64,000 bases of DNA from Cryptomeria japonica (lineage: Eukaryota; Streptophyta; Pinopsida; Cupressales; Cupressaceae): assembly GCF_030272615.1 (NCBI RefSeq), contig NC_081405.1:611443065-611507064 (forward strand), read 5' to 3'. The notes under the pieces were generated by a model, which was not told the DNA's origin, ran no database searches, and worked only from the letters and a program-made list of their open reading frames with translations. Positions 36,558 to 46,283 of this stretch are shown here, piece after piece. The position numbers and the translations under genes were made by a program. The first letter of the stretch is position 1. Every line of letters starts with the position of its first letter.

Positions 36558-38265
36558 TGTTGGATTGTTGGCATTGACAAAACTGGTGAATCTAGAAAAC
36601 CAGTATATGTGCTAAGGTTTGTCATTGATGTCCAACACTTACCGGTGAAGACACTAACCAGTGAAATGGTATAGGTAGAGTGGTGTTGATGTTCAGTAAG
36701 AAATAGTGAATGGAAACAAAATTGGTATTGAATGACCAAAAGTTACTTCAGCTCAAGGAAAGATAAATTAAGTTAACTGATCTATCACTCAAGAAGATCA
36801 GTCACTCTGGTGGTGGTGAAGTCACAAAAGGTGACTCGGGCAAAGAACAAAAGGTGACTCAGGCAAGGAAACTTGTTTGCTCTAACCAACCAGTAACTTG
36901 CTATCAAACAGGGGAGGAACATGATGCTAGCTCAACAAACCGACAGCCAAAGAATAACCAGTAAAGTAAGAAGGGCAGTTACATATCGGTACACCGGTAT
37001 GACAGAAGGAAGACGGGTGATCACCATAAATATCAGAGCAGTGATTGGCTATTTAGTTGCGGTGGCGAAGGATTAGTTGGTAAGCTTGTGTCTACGCCAA
37101 ATCATTTGTTGGTAAAGTTAACTTTCAGTTATCATGCAGTCAAGCATGATTACATGTGGATTCTTTGGTTTGCATTTATTTGACTGAACATGACTCAGAG
37201 GTTTCTATTCTTGGGAGATGCGGTGGCAGAACTAGTTGAACACTTGGCGGAATTGCTGAAAGGCGAGTAGAGAAAGAGCAGGAGAGTTTGAATTTGAAAT
37301 CTTCCGAAATTCTTGATTGATCTGATTGAGGATATGCCTATAGTTGTCGACAGAAAATGTATAAAGAGTTCTGAGGCTCTTTTTGAAAGTTTTGATCATG
37401 AAATTTGGAACAAGGAAATCTTGTTGAAGGCGATCCAAGGTGAAGAGCAGAGTGAGAGTAATTTCTAAGAGGTGTTAGCACAGTTGAGTGTGTGTGAGAG
37501 GTAGATCGACTAAGTGCAGAGTTGACAGACAGAGAACCGGCTGAGTGCAGAGCCGAAGGAAAGAGAACCGGCTGAGGGCAGAGCCGAAAGACAGTGGACC
37601 GGTAGAGTGCAGAGCCAAAGGTCAGAGGACTGGTAGAGTGCAGTGTCGAAGGAGAGGTGACTGGTTGAGTGAATAGCCAAAGGTGTAAGAAGGAAATCGG
37701 TGTTGTTCAGAGAAGACACAACCGGTGTGTATTGAGTGGAATGCATATTGAGATCTGATCAAGCTATCAGTAGCTAATTCAACAGATCATCCATCTATTG
37801 CTTTCTAACAACTGCAACATAAATCCCTTAACTAGGTGGACTTTAACAGGTCCCTATTGTAAAATCCCTTAACTGAGTAACATCTTAGTTGATGTTCTAA
37901 GTCCTCTAACCAAGCTACCTTTAACAGGGTAAAGGCGCTAACCGACCTTGATCAAAATCCCTTAACCGGGTGACACCTAACAGTGTCTTTGTAATCTCCT
38001 AACAGGGATGGCTCTAAACTGGACGTACTCTAGAAGAGTGCAAATTTTGTGAGTTCCTACTCACACCATGGTTTTCTCCCTATTGGGTTTCCACAAGATA
38101 ACTCCTTGGTGTCACTGTCAACTTTTCATGCTTGCATATTTTACTTCAGTGATTGAGTACATTGTTGGATCTTAGATGAATGAAGATTTATAATCAAATT
38201 TAAATTGTGAAATTTTGATTCAGTGTCGATTCACCCCTCCCCTCTTAGCACCGGTTGGGACTAAA
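36558..38265 (+). repeat. 5' LTR of copia F
   Basis: It starts TGTTGGATTGTTGGC, identical to the 3' LTR start at 44236, and ends just before the PBS at 38269. Length about 1.7 kb. It carries a 31 bp minisatellite (37512-37689), a TATA-like TATAAAG at 37360, a region rich in TAACAGGGT-type words (37820-38010), and the GATTCACCCCTCCCCTC block near 38230. The inner terminus lacks a clear CA, so its end is approximate. Confidence 0.85.
37512..37689 (+). repeat. 31 bp minisatellite, about 5.7 units
   Basis: Units start at 37512, 37543, 37574, 37605, 37636 and 37667 (partial). The consensus begins GAGTGCAGAGCCGAAGG and ends ACCGGT or ACCGGC. Spacing is exactly 31 bp with base changes only. It lies downstream of the TATA-like site in the LTR. 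Confidence 0.9.
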
Positions 38266-38268
38266 AAT

Positions 38269-38280
38269 TGGTATCAGAGC
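38269..38280 (+). other. Primer binding site of copia F
   Basis: TGGTATCAGAGC, a full 12-base initiator tRNA(Met)-type site, directly after the 5' LTR. Confidence 0.92.
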
Positions 38281-38332
38281 ATCGGATCCCTAGAATCAGA
38301 AGAAGCTTATTTGTCTTAGGGAAAGATCAAAG

Positions 38333-39300
38333 ATGATGCATAAGGAAGGTCCTGAGTTCTCTAAGAAGAACTAAATCTTATCATGTGGAAGAATGAAACT
38401 CTATTTAAAATCCCTAGGTGAACACTATTGGAATCATGTGATCACAGAACACAATGAACCTACAGGGACTCTTACTCCAGAACAGATCAAGGAAAGGCAA
38501 GATAATAATGTTGTTATGGATCTGATTGTTAGCACACTTTCAAATAATGACTTTGTTGAGGTACAAGATTTGAAAATAGCTTTTCAGATATGGAATAAGT
38601 TGAAGACAGTCTATGGGGGAGATCCACATGTTCAAAAGGCCAAAGTAGACAACCTGGGAGGAAAATATGATGAGATGAGAATGCAAGAAAGTGAAAACAT
38701 AGAGCAGTACAATAAAAGGATAAAGGATGTAGTAAACTCCATTAAAAGTGCAAGAGGAAAACTCGAGGAGGAGGATGTGGTTAGCAAAATCCTGAGAACT
38801 CTGCTACCACAATATGCCATAAGGGTCTCTACTATCTAGGAACTTATATCCATGGGAACAATCAGTGTAACTCTTGACTCGCTGATTAGTAAGTTGACCG
38901 CTTTTGAATTAAGCAATTATGACAATAGCATACCAAAGATTGATGTTACCTTCAAAGCATCCATGATTCATGCACCCACAAGGAGAAGGAAAGAAACCAG
39001 TAGTAGCTCTACTACCAAAATCAGTCATTCCCATGAGAGTGACAATCTTCTCTCTGAGTAGTAGGAGCAAGACAAAATTGAAGCTCTACTGGCAACAAGA
39101 TTGCCAAGAGGTAAAGGTAAATTACCCTTAAAGTGCTTCTCCTGTAATAAGATAGGTCATATTACTTCAAGATACCCTGACAATGATAGAGACAAAAAGG
39201 ATAATTTCAGAGGTTACAGGAACAAGAGCAAGAATGAATGTTATCTTGCAAAAGAAGGAGTCACTAATGAATAATCAGAGAGATCTGATGAAGATGGCAT
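38333..39300 (+). pseudogene. Copia F gag with damaged zinc knuckle
   Basis: In frame with the downstream pol. The first ATG after the PBS in this frame is 38333. Visible are MKLYLKSLGEHYW, the DLIVSTLSNNDF region, IWNKLKTVYGG, and DNLGGKYDEMRMQESENIEQ typical of copia gag. The zinc knuckle near 39136 reads CFSCNKIGHITSRY: the fourth ligand Cys is Tyr, consistent with one G-to-A change. Stops at 38372, 38837, 39059, 39062 and 39272. Gag would coat the RNA and form particles; the lost Cys should weaken RNA binding. Confidence 0.85.
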
Positions 39301-39307
39301 TGCTTTT

Positions 39308-40846
39308 GTGGTAGTCGAAGAGGACAGCACGGAGGAAGGAGATATGGCATTGATTTCTAGCACAAACCGGTGTGGAGAATGGGTGATCGACAGTGGTTGC
39401 ACTCATCATATGACCTGTGACATAAGCAAATTCCTCAACATGGAGGATTGCAATGGAGGAATGGTGAGGTTCGGAAATGATGCCCCATGTGCAGTAAGAG
39501 GTAAGGGGTCTATAGCCTTGAATGATAAGACAAACTGTGATGTTTTCTTTTGGGTAGAAGGATTAAAGTATAGCTTGTTAAGTGTTGCACAACTTAACAA
39601 TAAAGGATACCGATTAGAGTTCAATAAAGGGATATGTAAAATAAATGACAGATCTGGAAGTTTAATTGCCACTGGTAAACAGTCAAGAGGCAATTTGTTT
39701 CATCTAGACACCACCATAGGTAATTGTCTAGTGGCTAAGGTAGAAGACAGTTGGTTATGGCACAAAAGACTATGTCATGTTAATTTTGATAGCATAGCTA
39801 AAATCAATAAGGCAAAATCTATAAGAGGTATGCCTAACATAGTAAAACATGAAAATGCTATGTGCAAAGAGTGTCAACTAGGGAAGTTGACCAGGTCCAA
39901 CTTCAGTAGTAAAACTTTCTCATCTGAAAGTGTGTTGGACTTAGTTCACATAGACCTGTGTGGTCCCATGAGAACCAAGAGCTTCTATGGAGATAGGTAT
40001 TTTATGTTATTTGTGGATGACTTCTCAAGAATGATGTGGATTGTATTTTTAAAAGAAAAATCAAAAGCTTTTCACATGTTTAAAGTGTTTAAGGCTCGAG
40101 TAGAAAGAGGGACCGATAAGAATCTGAAGTGCCTAAGATCAGATAGAGGAGGAGAGTTCACCTCTCAAGAGTTCATGAACTACTGTGAGGAACAGGGAAT
40201 CATGAGACAAATGTCTGCACCAAGAACTCCTCAGCAAAATGGAGTTGTTGAAAGAAGAAATAGATCTCTCATTGTTTGTGTCAGAACTCTAATGATACAG
40301 AAGGATATCCCACATACCTTCAGGAGAGAAGCAATAAGCATTGTTGTATACACTCTGAACCGGATACAAGTAAAGAAGGGGACAAACGAAACTCCTTATG
40401 AATTATGGAGTGGTTACTCACCTAATGTTTGCTATTTCAAAGTATTTGGAAGCAGATGCTACATCAAAAGGGACAAGTACACTGGAAAATTTGATCCCAA
40501 GAGTGATGAGGGAACCTTCTTAGGTTACTCAACAAAGAGCAAGGCATGTCAATGTCTAAACAAAAGGACCGATAAGATTGTGGAAAGTGCAAATGTCAGA
40601 GTAGATGAGTACTCTAAGAAAAATGAACAGGACAGTAAGAGTGAACCAGAGGACTATAAAGGGTTCGAGTACAATGTACCAGTGGAACCTACTAAAGAAG
40701 ATCTTGTTGAAACGGCTAATGAAGAAACCTGTGAGATAGAACTTGCACAACCGGTAGAAGAAGTTCCAAGGAGTGAACCAGTATTGGCTAAATATGTCAA
40801 AAATAATCACTCTGTAAAAGATACCATCGGTGACAAGGATGCATGA
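39308..40846 (+). pseudogene. Copia F protease and integrase
   Basis: This 512-codon open stretch is part of gag-pol, not a separate gene; the ATG at 39308 is incidental. Aspartic protease: WVIDSGCTHHMTC (active-site DSG near 39386). GAG-pre-integrase zinc finger: LWHKRLCHVNF (39756) with CKECQLGK (39867). Integrase core: HIDLCGP (39949), RSDRGGEF (40138) and GVVERRNR (40240) supply all three acidic residues of the DDE triad. The C-terminal part follows (CYIKRD, GKFDPKSDEGTFLGY). It ends at a TGA (40844) in place of a sense codon; the frame goes on into RT. Both enzymes look intact at the motif level. Confidence 0.92.
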
Positions 40847-41138
40847 GTTCTAACCAGAAGAAGAGCACAAGAGAATGAGTGTATGCTCTCCATTCTTGAG
40901 CCCAAAACAGAAAAAGAGGCTTTGAAAGATAATGACTGGGTCAAAGCCATGGAAGAAGAATTGGAGCAAATAGAGAAAAATGATACATGGACTCTAGTAC
41001 CCAGATCGGAAAATAAAAATGTAATAAGCACCAAGTGGGTGTTCAGAAATAAGATGGATGAAACTGGTAAGGTAATAAGAAACAAGAAAAGATTGGTCTA
41101 TAAGGGCTATGCTCAAGAAGAAGGTTTAGACTATGGAG

Positions 41139-41143
41139 AAACC
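41139..41143. repeat. Target site duplication of the TRIM (left)
   Basis: AAACC, repeated exactly at 41488-41492. It splits the RT codons for Glu-Thr-Phe. Confidence 0.95.
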
Positions 41144-41487
41144 TGTTACAAGCTAGGGTTGTCGTTGCACCAAAATATCGACCTATCAATGCTCGATACA
41201 ACCACTAGACTTATAGAATCCACGTGAGGCTATTAAACCATGTCGCAAATTCCCACGAGGGATGCTGGCCCACTACCAACAATCCCCCTCCCAGCGTCAC
41301 TCGCCGCGGCCTACGTGATTTGAACCTATGACCAAGCTCTGATACCACTTGTTACAAGCTATAGTTGTCGTTGCACCAAAAGATTGACCTATTAATACCT
41401 AATACAACCATTAGACTTATAGAATCCACGAGAGGTTATTAAACCATGTCGCGAATCCATGCAAGGGACGCTAGCCCATTGCCAACA
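41144..41487 (-). mobile_element. Complete 344 bp TRIM retrotransposon
   Basis: This is a terminal-repeat retrotransposon in miniature. Two 138 bp LTRs (41144-41281 and 41350-41487) both start TGTTACAAGCTA and end CCAACA. They flank only 68 bp. On the minus strand the internal part begins with a PBS (41336-41347, TGGTATCAGAGC) and ends with a polypurine tract (41282-41293, TGGGAGGGGGAT). A perfect AAACC duplication flanks it. It codes for nothing and would move only with enzymes supplied by another element. The LTRs differ at about 22 of 138 positions (about 16%) by eye, more than the LTRs of the host element F. Confidence 0.95.
41336..41347 (-). other. Primer binding site of the TRIM
   Basis: TGGTATCAGAGC on the minus strand, two bases from the LTR at 41350. 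The complementarity continues loosely beyond 12 bases. Confidence 0.9.
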
Positions 41488-42049
41488 AAACCTTCGCACC
41501 GGTAGCCAGATTGGAAGGGGTCAGAATTTTGCTAGCCTATGCTGCTTATAAAAGGTTTAAAGTATACCAAATGGATGTCAAATCGACATTCTTAAATGGG
41601 TTGTTAGAGGAAGAAGTATACATAGAGCAATCGGAAGGGTTTGCATCTGAAGATGGGAGGAATATGGTATGCAGGCTGCAGAAGGCTTTGTATGGGTTGA
41701 AACAAGCACCGAGAGCTTGGTATGAGAGGTTACACTCATATCTACTAAGCATTGGGTTCAAAAGAACCAGTGATAACAGTAACCTATATCTGAAGAGCGG
41801 AACTGAAGGAAAACACCTAATTGTTGAGATCTTTGTGGATGACATCATCTTTGGGGGAGATGATGAGATGAGAAGGAGCTTTGCAGGACAAATGCAGCAA
41901 GAGTTTGAGATGTCTATGATTGGTGAGATTAAGTTATTTATTGGCCTACAAGTCTCTCAGTTAAAGAGTGGCATCTTTATCATTCAGACTAAGTACAAAA
42001 GAGAAATCCTTAAGACTTTTGGAATGGATGATTGCAAACCTGTTGGAAC

Positions 42050-43165
42050 TGTTGGCTTGTTGATGATTGTATTGTATTCATCACTTGTTTTCATTGATGA
42101 AACACTCTCACACACACATAAGATTTCATTGACTACCGGTGTAACTTCAATTGGTTTACACTGTCAACTGGTATGTTTAAGGTTCATCTCTAACCGGTAC
42201 TTTGTGTCAACTGGTATGTGCTTAAGAGATACCCTATGGCTACACTAAGTCGACATGAAAATGAAGATGAAGATGAAGATGGAGATCAAGCGAAAGATTC
42301 CAGGACAACGGTTCACATGTTTTGTTCCAACCGATTTTGACTGTTCTAACCGGTATCTGATTTTGTGATGAGTTACCAGCACCGACTTCTTGAAGATCAT
42401 TTTTGTGATTAGTTTTGATCATTTGTCCAGATATACTGCACCTAGGAAATTGTGTTTTGATTTCCTTAGGTCAACATAAGATTTGGATGTCTATTTAAGA
42501 CATCTTAGTGAATTATTTGAAACTGATAGAGAATGATGTTATGCGAATACTAATATGCATCTATAGTGAAAGCTTTTGTTGAAGAGTGATAAGTGTGAAG
42601 ATGAATATTAGTGTTGAATGTACTTAGAAGGATCCGATCAAGCAAATATTGTGCTACTCAGAACAGATCAAACCATTCTTGTTGTTTTCTAATTATTACA
42701 ACATAATCAAATCCCCTAACTGGGTAAGCTCTAACAAGCTTCATTTTATAAATCATCTAACAAGGAGATCCATTAGTTTGGATTCTCAAATCCTCCAACG
42801 AGGTTACTCCTAACAAGGTAGTACTCTTAACAGGGTATAAGCTTATAATCAAGCTTTGGGATCTCTAACAAAATTTGCTCCTAGCATAGCACTTTGTAGA
42901 CCTTAACTGGTCAGTTATCTATTACTGCAGATAGTTAACTTGTGAGTTCCATCTCATCGTGTTTTTTACCTATTTGGGTTTCCCACGTATAAACACTTGT
43001 GTTATGGTGGATGTTTTACTTTTTGTGGATGTTGTTATATCATTTTGGATAGCATGTATTTTGTTTAAATGCATGAATAAGTTCATCTACCAGTTTGTGT
43101 TTGAAGTAGTGTTTTATTTGGTGTCACTGATTCACCCCCCCTCTCAGTGTTTTTCAAGTCCATCA
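42050..43165 (+). mobile_element. Solo LTR of copia family N
   Basis: 1116 bp, TGTTGGCTTG at the start and TCCATCA at the end, flanked by perfect GGAAC duplications (42045-42049 and 43166-43170). It sits in copia F RT between GMDDCKPV and GTPMVTGCKLSK. A second copy begins at 63515, also in pol coding DNA. Plus orientation is inferred from the TATA-like CTATTTAAGA (42491), the repeated CTAACAAGG-type words (42710-42900) and the 3' GATTCACCCCCCC block (43129), which match the layout of the copia F LTR. It is left by recombination between the two LTRs of a full element. Confidence 0.95.
42491..42500 (+). promoter_or_regulatory. TATA-like site in solo LTR N
   Basis: CTATTTAAGA followed by CATCT. 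The same word is kept in the second copy at about 63949-63964 (CTATTTAAAGACATCT), while flanking bases differ. A possible core promoter. Confidence 0.4.
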
Positions 43166-43906
43166 GGAACTCCAATGGTTACAGGTTGCAAGCTATCTAA
43201 ATATGATATGATGAGGTTGCAGAAGTGAATGAGACACTTTACCGGTCCATGATCGATAAATTACAGTATGGTACATAGAAAACTGGACATAGCACAAGAT
43301 GTTGGCTTGGTTGCTAGATTTTCTACAAATCCAAAAGAAAATCACATGATGGAAGTCAAAAGAATATTCAAATACCTAATAGAGACTGATGAGTATCGTC
43401 TCTGGTATCCACACAAAGGATATTTTAGTCTAAGTGTCTTCACTGATTCAGATTGGACTGGAAATATCGATGACAAGAAGAGCACCAATGGAGGAGCATT
43501 CTTTCTCGGAGAAAGGATTGTATCTTGGACAAGTAAGAAACAAAAATGCATATCTCAATCTACAGCTGAGGCTGAGTATGTAGCTGTTGCAATTAACTGC
43601 ACACAGATAGTTTGGATCAAGCAACTGTTGGAAGGAATTCAAGAAAAAGTTGTTGGACCAATAGTGATTCATTGTGACAACACCAGTACCATTGATATAT
43701 CTAAGAACCCGGTGATGCACTCCAAAATGAAGCATATAGCCATCAAATATCATTATCTAAGGGAACAAGTTCAAGAAAAGAAAGTGGTGTTGGAGTGCAT
43801 ACCAACAAAAGAGAAAGTGGCTGATATATTCACCAAGCCACTACAGAAGGACACCTTTGACTATCTCAGAGGTAAGTTGGTGTTTATGCCCCTCCATTCA
43901 GTATAG
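43166..43906 (+). pseudogene. Copia F RNase H
   Basis: It continues pol after the solo LTR: GTPMVTGCKLSK, then two TGA stops (43226, 43250). The RNase H domain follows: FTDSDWTGNIDD (43439), TAEAEYVAV (43561), HCDNTSTIDIS (43670) and the C-terminal VADIFTKPLQ (43819). The acidic residues are kept. It ends with a stop at 43904-43906. In the element it removes the RNA strand during cDNA synthesis. Confidence 0.9.
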
Positions 43907-44235
43907 TAAGCAAACAGGGTTCTGCATCAATCTGGTATAATTTCAAGTTTTTTTTCAAATAAAAACAACTAGATTGATGAGTATGGGCTACTCCAGTTAG
44001 GGGGAGCAGTCTTGTAAGTGTTCAGAATGGACTCTTTGGAATTGTTGTCAAAGGGGGGGATATGTTTAGAGTGTTTGAGGAGTGTTTGAGCATTAGTGAG
44101 CATTGGCAGGTATCAGTGATAAGGGGAGATATTCTTCACTTAGGGCAAAATGACTAGACTATTATAGATATGAAGAATCATGCATCTAATTAGCCAAAGT
44201 TTGAAGTGTTTGCCATCAATGCCAAAAGAGGAGAC
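43907..44235 (+). other. 3' region of copia F with repeated purine tracts
   Basis: Non-coding. Purine runs at about 43996 (TAGGGGGAGCAG), 44050 (AAGGGGGGGATA), 44120 (AAGGGGAGATA) and 44224-44235 (AAAAGAGGAGAC, next to the LTR). The multiple-tract layout matches copia E and is a Sirevirus trait. Confidence 0.8.
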
Positions 44236-44643
44236 TGTTGGATTGTTGGCATTGACAAAACCGGTCAATCTAGAAAACTAGTATATGTGCTAGGTTTTTC
44301 ATTGATGTCCAACACTTACCAGTGAAGACACTAACCGATGAAGTGGTATAGGTAGAGTGGTGTTGTTGTTCAGTAAGCAATAGTGAATGGAAACAACATT
44401 GGTATTGAATGACCAAAGGTTACTTCAGCTCAATGAAAGATAAATTAAGTTAACCAATCTATCAATCAGGAAGATCAGTCACTCTAGTGGTGTTGAAGTC
44501 AAAAAAGGTGACTCGAGCAAGGAACAAAAGGTGACTCAAGCAAGGAAACTTGTTTGCTCCAACCAATCGGTAACTCACTGTCAAACAGGGGAGGAACATA
44601 ATGCTAGAACAACAAACCGACAACCAAAGAATGAACCAGTAAA
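44236..44643 (+). repeat. Truncated 3' LTR of copia F
   Basis: It aligns with 36558-36970 of the 5' LTR and breaks at AACCAGTAAA (44643), where GL2 LTR sequence begins. About 1.3 kb of this LTR are deleted. Confidence 0.9.
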
Positions 44644-44910
44644 TCAAAAAAATAAAAAAACAAGACATAAAGATTCATACAAGATTTCCAATCAAGCATA
44701 AAGAAAAACTGATCAATTGAAACAATCAATCCCTACCCCCGATTTAAGCATATATCACACTTTTCAAAACATGAATAAATAACTAGTTTCAAACAATAAA
44801 TATAATCAAAACAACATTCCCAATTCCTCCCTAATAATCAATTTTAATTAAAACTACAATTAAATTTAAAATCAAAACGAAGAGATAGAAACCTACTTGA
44901 AAACATGTGA

Positions 44911-44918
<8 letters not shown>

Positions 44919-44961
<43 letters not shown>
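44919..44961. repeat. (GA)n microsatellite in GL2 LTR
   Basis: About 43 bp of GA repeat at the same LTR position as the runs at 16208 and 20090 in copy 1. On the LTR's own strand it is a CT run. Confidence 0.95.
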
Positions 44962-44966
<5 letters not shown>

Positions 44967-46278
44967 TGCTAGCGAATCTCTGAAACACAAATTTTCTTCC
45001 AATTAGCAACAAAATTTCAGCAATAAAGCCCAAAGCAATCCATTCCAAGCTCCAAGCAAAACTCAGAAAAGCAATCCTCCAATCAATACAAAAATATTGC
45101 AAACCCTTCTCCAAAATTCACAACCCAAAATTTTGCTTCAAATTCTCCACAATTTGCAATCATAATTCTTCACCCAAAACTTCTTGAAAATAAAATGTAA
45201 TTTTATAAAACTCTCACAAAGAAAATATATACAAATCTCAACTACAACCTAAATAAAGCTTCACAAAAACATGCATAAAAGAAAATAAAAAGCCTAATTC
45301 AAAAATCATAAAAATATCACCTAAAAACATTAAATCAATAATATTAAATTAATTTCCAAAAAAAATCCCCATAAAATAATTAAATAATAATATTTAAATA
45401 TTAAAACACCAATTAAAAACTCCCCTAAAAATAGATAACTCACACTCAACAACATACAAAGAATAATTAATTATTTCCAACTAAAAATATAATTTTCCAC
45501 CAAAAAGAACTACTAGTTCCACCAAAATAGAACAATCAGTTCCACAATAAAACATAATTTTCACTCAAGAAAACTCTCACACTAAAATATTCACATGCAC
45601 AATAATAAATCATTTAATAAATAATATCCAACAATAGTTACAATATATTTATTAAATCAAAAACATAATTAAAGCAATAATAAACAATAACTAATTGTTA
45701 ATTAATTTATAACACTTAGGCTATAATTAATATCAATAATTAAGATAACATAAAATCTCACACACTCAAGTAAATCATAAAATAATACCAATATCAAAAC
45801 AAGAATTGCTATTGACAACAAAGTGATCAAATGTTGTTTGTATAACAAATCTGACGAGATAAAAATAAAGACTAAATAATTGTCTCTAGGTTAGGACAAT
45901 GATTAGGGCTAGATACATTTTGGGTCTCGTAGTATCTCATGTACCACCATTGGGATTTAAAGACATGCTTAGACTATGGGACCAAGTGGAGTCGATGTCA
46001 ACATTACAGTCAACACATAGAATAACATTTACAATCAACGTTCACATGTTGCTAAAAATAGCAACTACTAAAAATAGAAAGTTTGTCCAAACGGAAAATT
46101 AAGCCAATTGGAGACAAAGAAATTTGCTCAAAATAGGCTTACTAAAAATAGTAAGTTCATGAAAAACACCCAAATTTTACTAGTAGGCTCTTTGAAAGAT
46201 TTCCTCTTCTACACCTGATCATAAATTAACATCTCATAAAACATCATAATAAGTCACCAATATATAATCCAAATCATA

Positions 46279-46283
46279 AGTAT
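46279..46283. repeat. Target site duplication of GL1 solo LTR (left)
   Basis: AGTAT, repeated exactly at 50618-50622. The empty site in GL2 copy 1 (near 22488) reads CATAAGTATAAC, so AGTAT is present once there. Confidence 0.95.

Larger units (their letters stand above)
40847..42049 (+). pseudogene. Copia F reverse transcriptase, split by a TRIM
   Basis: The first part (40883-41143) reads WVKAMEEELEQIEKNDTW, STKWVFRNKMDE and GYAQEEGLDYGET. The TRIM then interrupts (41144-41487, plus its duplication). The second part (41488-42049) resumes with TFAPVARLEGVRILLAYAA, YQMDVKSTFLNG, YGLKQAPRAWYER, the catalytic FVDDIIFGG (41832) and FEMSMIGE. The frame matches across the insertion once its 349 bases are discounted. 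A second insertion (solo LTR) follows at 42050. All catalytic Asp residues are present. Confidence 0.9.
36558..44643 (+). mobile_element. Sirevirus-like copia element F, nearly full length
   Basis: In order: 5' LTR (36558-38265), PBS, gag, protease, integrase, RT, RNase H, a 3' region with several purine tracts, and a truncated 3' LTR (44236-44643). Two later insertions lie in RT: a TRIM (41144-41487) and a solo LTR (42050-43165). With both set aside, gag-pol is one frame from 38333 to 43906 with about eight stops. The compared LTR parts (about 405 bp) differ at roughly 36 places, about 9% by eye. FEMSMIGE...IGLQ in RT and repeated GGGGGA tracts place it with or near Sireviruses. The right end is lost, so no target duplication can be read. 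Confidence 0.9.
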
